This document shows, one piece after another, positions 4,690 to 5,482 of a DNA stretch of 5,482 nt. The stretch spans positions 1 to 5,482 of the forward strand of contig VBDA01000017.1 of assembly GCA_005883655.1 (NCBI GenBank), in the 5' to 3' direction. A program made the position numbers and the translations under genes. Below the pieces are notes generated by a model. That model was not told where the DNA came from and did not search any database. It saw only the letters and a program-made list of their open reading frames with translations. Every line of letters begins with the position of its first letter. The stretch's first letter is position 1. The DNA comes from Betaproteobacteria bacterium (lineage in GTDB: Bacteria; Pseudomonadota; Gammaproteobacteria; Burkholderiales; Casimicrobiaceae).

Positions 4690-5482
4690 TTCCCTCGCGC
4701 TGAAGCTTTTCCCGTTTCTGTCATGGCGCGACCGCATTACGCCCCTGACGCTGCGCGCCGATCTCCTGGCAGGCCTGGTCGGAGCGCTACTCGTTTTGCC
4801 ACAGGCAGTGGCGTTCGCGACGCTTGCCGGCATGCCTCCGGAGTACGGCTTGTACGGGGCAATGGTGCCGGCGGTGATCGGCGCGCTCTGGGGATCGTCG
4901 TCGCACCTTGTCTCCGGTCCGACCAACGCCACTTCGCTAATGGTGTTCGCGATGCTGGGCGCGCTGGCCACGCCCTTTTCGCAGGACTACATCCAGCTGG
5001 TATTGACGTTGAACCTTATGATCGGCGTGATCAAGCTGGGCCTCGGCGTCGCCCGCCTCGGTGCGCTGGTCAACTTCATTTCGACGACGGTCATTATCGG
5101 CTTCACCGCGGGCGCCGGTCTGCTGATCATCGCCGCACAGCTGCGCAATTTCTTTGGCTTGACCCTCGCCCAGGAACCGACTTTCGCCGGCGCGATGTCG
5201 ACTTTTTTCACTCATCTCGCAGACATCGATGGCTGGACAGCGGCCGTCGGCGCGGTCACGCTGGTCGCGGCGTTGGTGAACAGGCGTTTGATGCCGCGCA
5301 TTCCGTACATGCTCACCGGCATGATCGTCGGCAGCGCATTCGCCTACGCACTCTCCCGCACCGGCGTGGCGAAGGTGCCGACTATCGGAGCGATGCCTTC
5401 CGCGATTCCCGGCCTGTCGTTACCGGACTTCTCCGCCGGCACTTGGCGCATGCTCGCACCGGCCGCGCTCGCCTTGACGCTC
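4685..5482 (+). CDS. SulP-family inorganic anion permease (3' truncated)
   Basis: A frame of 266 codons is open to the window end. It begins MSSLALKLFPFL, and bacterial SulP proteins usually have about 500-580 residues, so roughly half is present. Diagnostic stretches are LRADLLAGLVGALLVLPQAVAFATLAGMPPEYGLYGAMVPAVIGALWGSS (23-72), then HLVSGPTNATSLMVF (74-88) and LGALVNFISTTVIIGFTAGAGLLIIAAQL. These cover the early transmembrane segments, including the anion-site region of TM1 and TM3. The C-terminal helices and any STAS domain lie beyond the window. The family carries sulfate, bicarbonate, chloride or dicarboxylates; substrate and direction cannot be read from this part. Beside taurine-degradation genes, sulfate movement is a reasonable guess. 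ATG 4685 is the only ATG, GTG or TTG start downstream of the in-frame stop at 4631-4633. It has no Shine-Dalgarno sequence. Confidence 0.88.
   Translation, partial: MSSLALKLFPFLSWRDRITPLTLRADLLAGLVGALLVLPQAVAFATLAGMPPEYGLYGAMVPAVIGALWGSSSHLVSGPTNATSLMVFAMLGALATPFSQDYIQLVLTLNLMIGVIKLGLGVARLGALVNFISTTVIIGFTAGAGLLIIAAQLRNFFGLTLAQEPTFAGAMSTFFTHLADIDGWTAAVGAVTLVAALVNRRLMPRIPYMLTGMIVGSAFAYALSRTGVAKVPTIGAMPSAIPGLSLPDFSAGTWRMLAPAALALTL

Noticed and set aside
4600..4690. CRISPR array or transposon remnant at the tandem repeats
   Set aside because: The units are directly adjacent without spacers, at two to three copies and 11-18 bp. This fits simple slippage duplication.
4222..4971. Antisense ORFs opposite pta and the start of the SulP gene
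   Set aside because: They cross the repeat-rich spacer and translate the repeats into low-complexity peptide. The sense strand holds convincing enzyme and permease sequence.

Overview
The window reads as a GC-rich proteobacterial chromosome segment. The evidence is strong GC bias at third codon positions, long antisense and out-of-frame shadow ORFs, and proteins resembling alpha- and betaproteobacterial taurine-utilisation genes. I cannot assign a genus. All supported genes lie on the + strand and are tightly packed.

Layout: (1) 2-691 is the C-terminal half of a class III PLP aminotransferase of the omega-amino acid:pyruvate type, probably taurine:pyruvate aminotransferase. (2) 752-3504 is a complete taurine ABC importer: TauA periplasmic binding protein, TauB ATPase and TauC permease. 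tauB and tauC overlap by 4 bp. A perfect 12-bp stem-loop separates tauA from tauB. (3) 3501-3557 holds a questionable 18-codon ORF that overlaps the tauC stop. (4) 3611-4582 is a phosphate acetyl/butyryltransferase with no Shine-Dalgarno sequence and a TTGACA box 29 bp upstream of its ATG. (5) 4583-4684 is a repeat-rich spacer with a GC hairpin, an 18-bp tandem duplication and 11-bp tandem repeats. (6) 4685-5482 is the N-terminal half of a SulP-family anion permease that runs off the window.

The genes suggest dissimilation of taurine as a carbon source, not only sulfur scavenging. TauABC would import taurine. The aminotransferase would convert taurine plus pyruvate to sulfoacetaldehyde plus alanine. 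Sulfoacetaldehyde acetyltransferase (Xsc, not seen here) would make acetyl phosphate plus sulfite. The Pta-type enzyme would turn acetyl phosphate into acetyl-CoA. The SulP permease may move sulfate formed from the sulfite. The absence of xsc from the place next to pta is the main gap. No tauD (taurine dioxygenase) is visible either.

Nothing here amounts to a clearly new system. The points most worth a second look are the intercistronic hairpin that covers the apparent tauB ATG, the tandem repeats at the SulP start that place an ATG in all three frames, and the possible leaderless promoter of pta.
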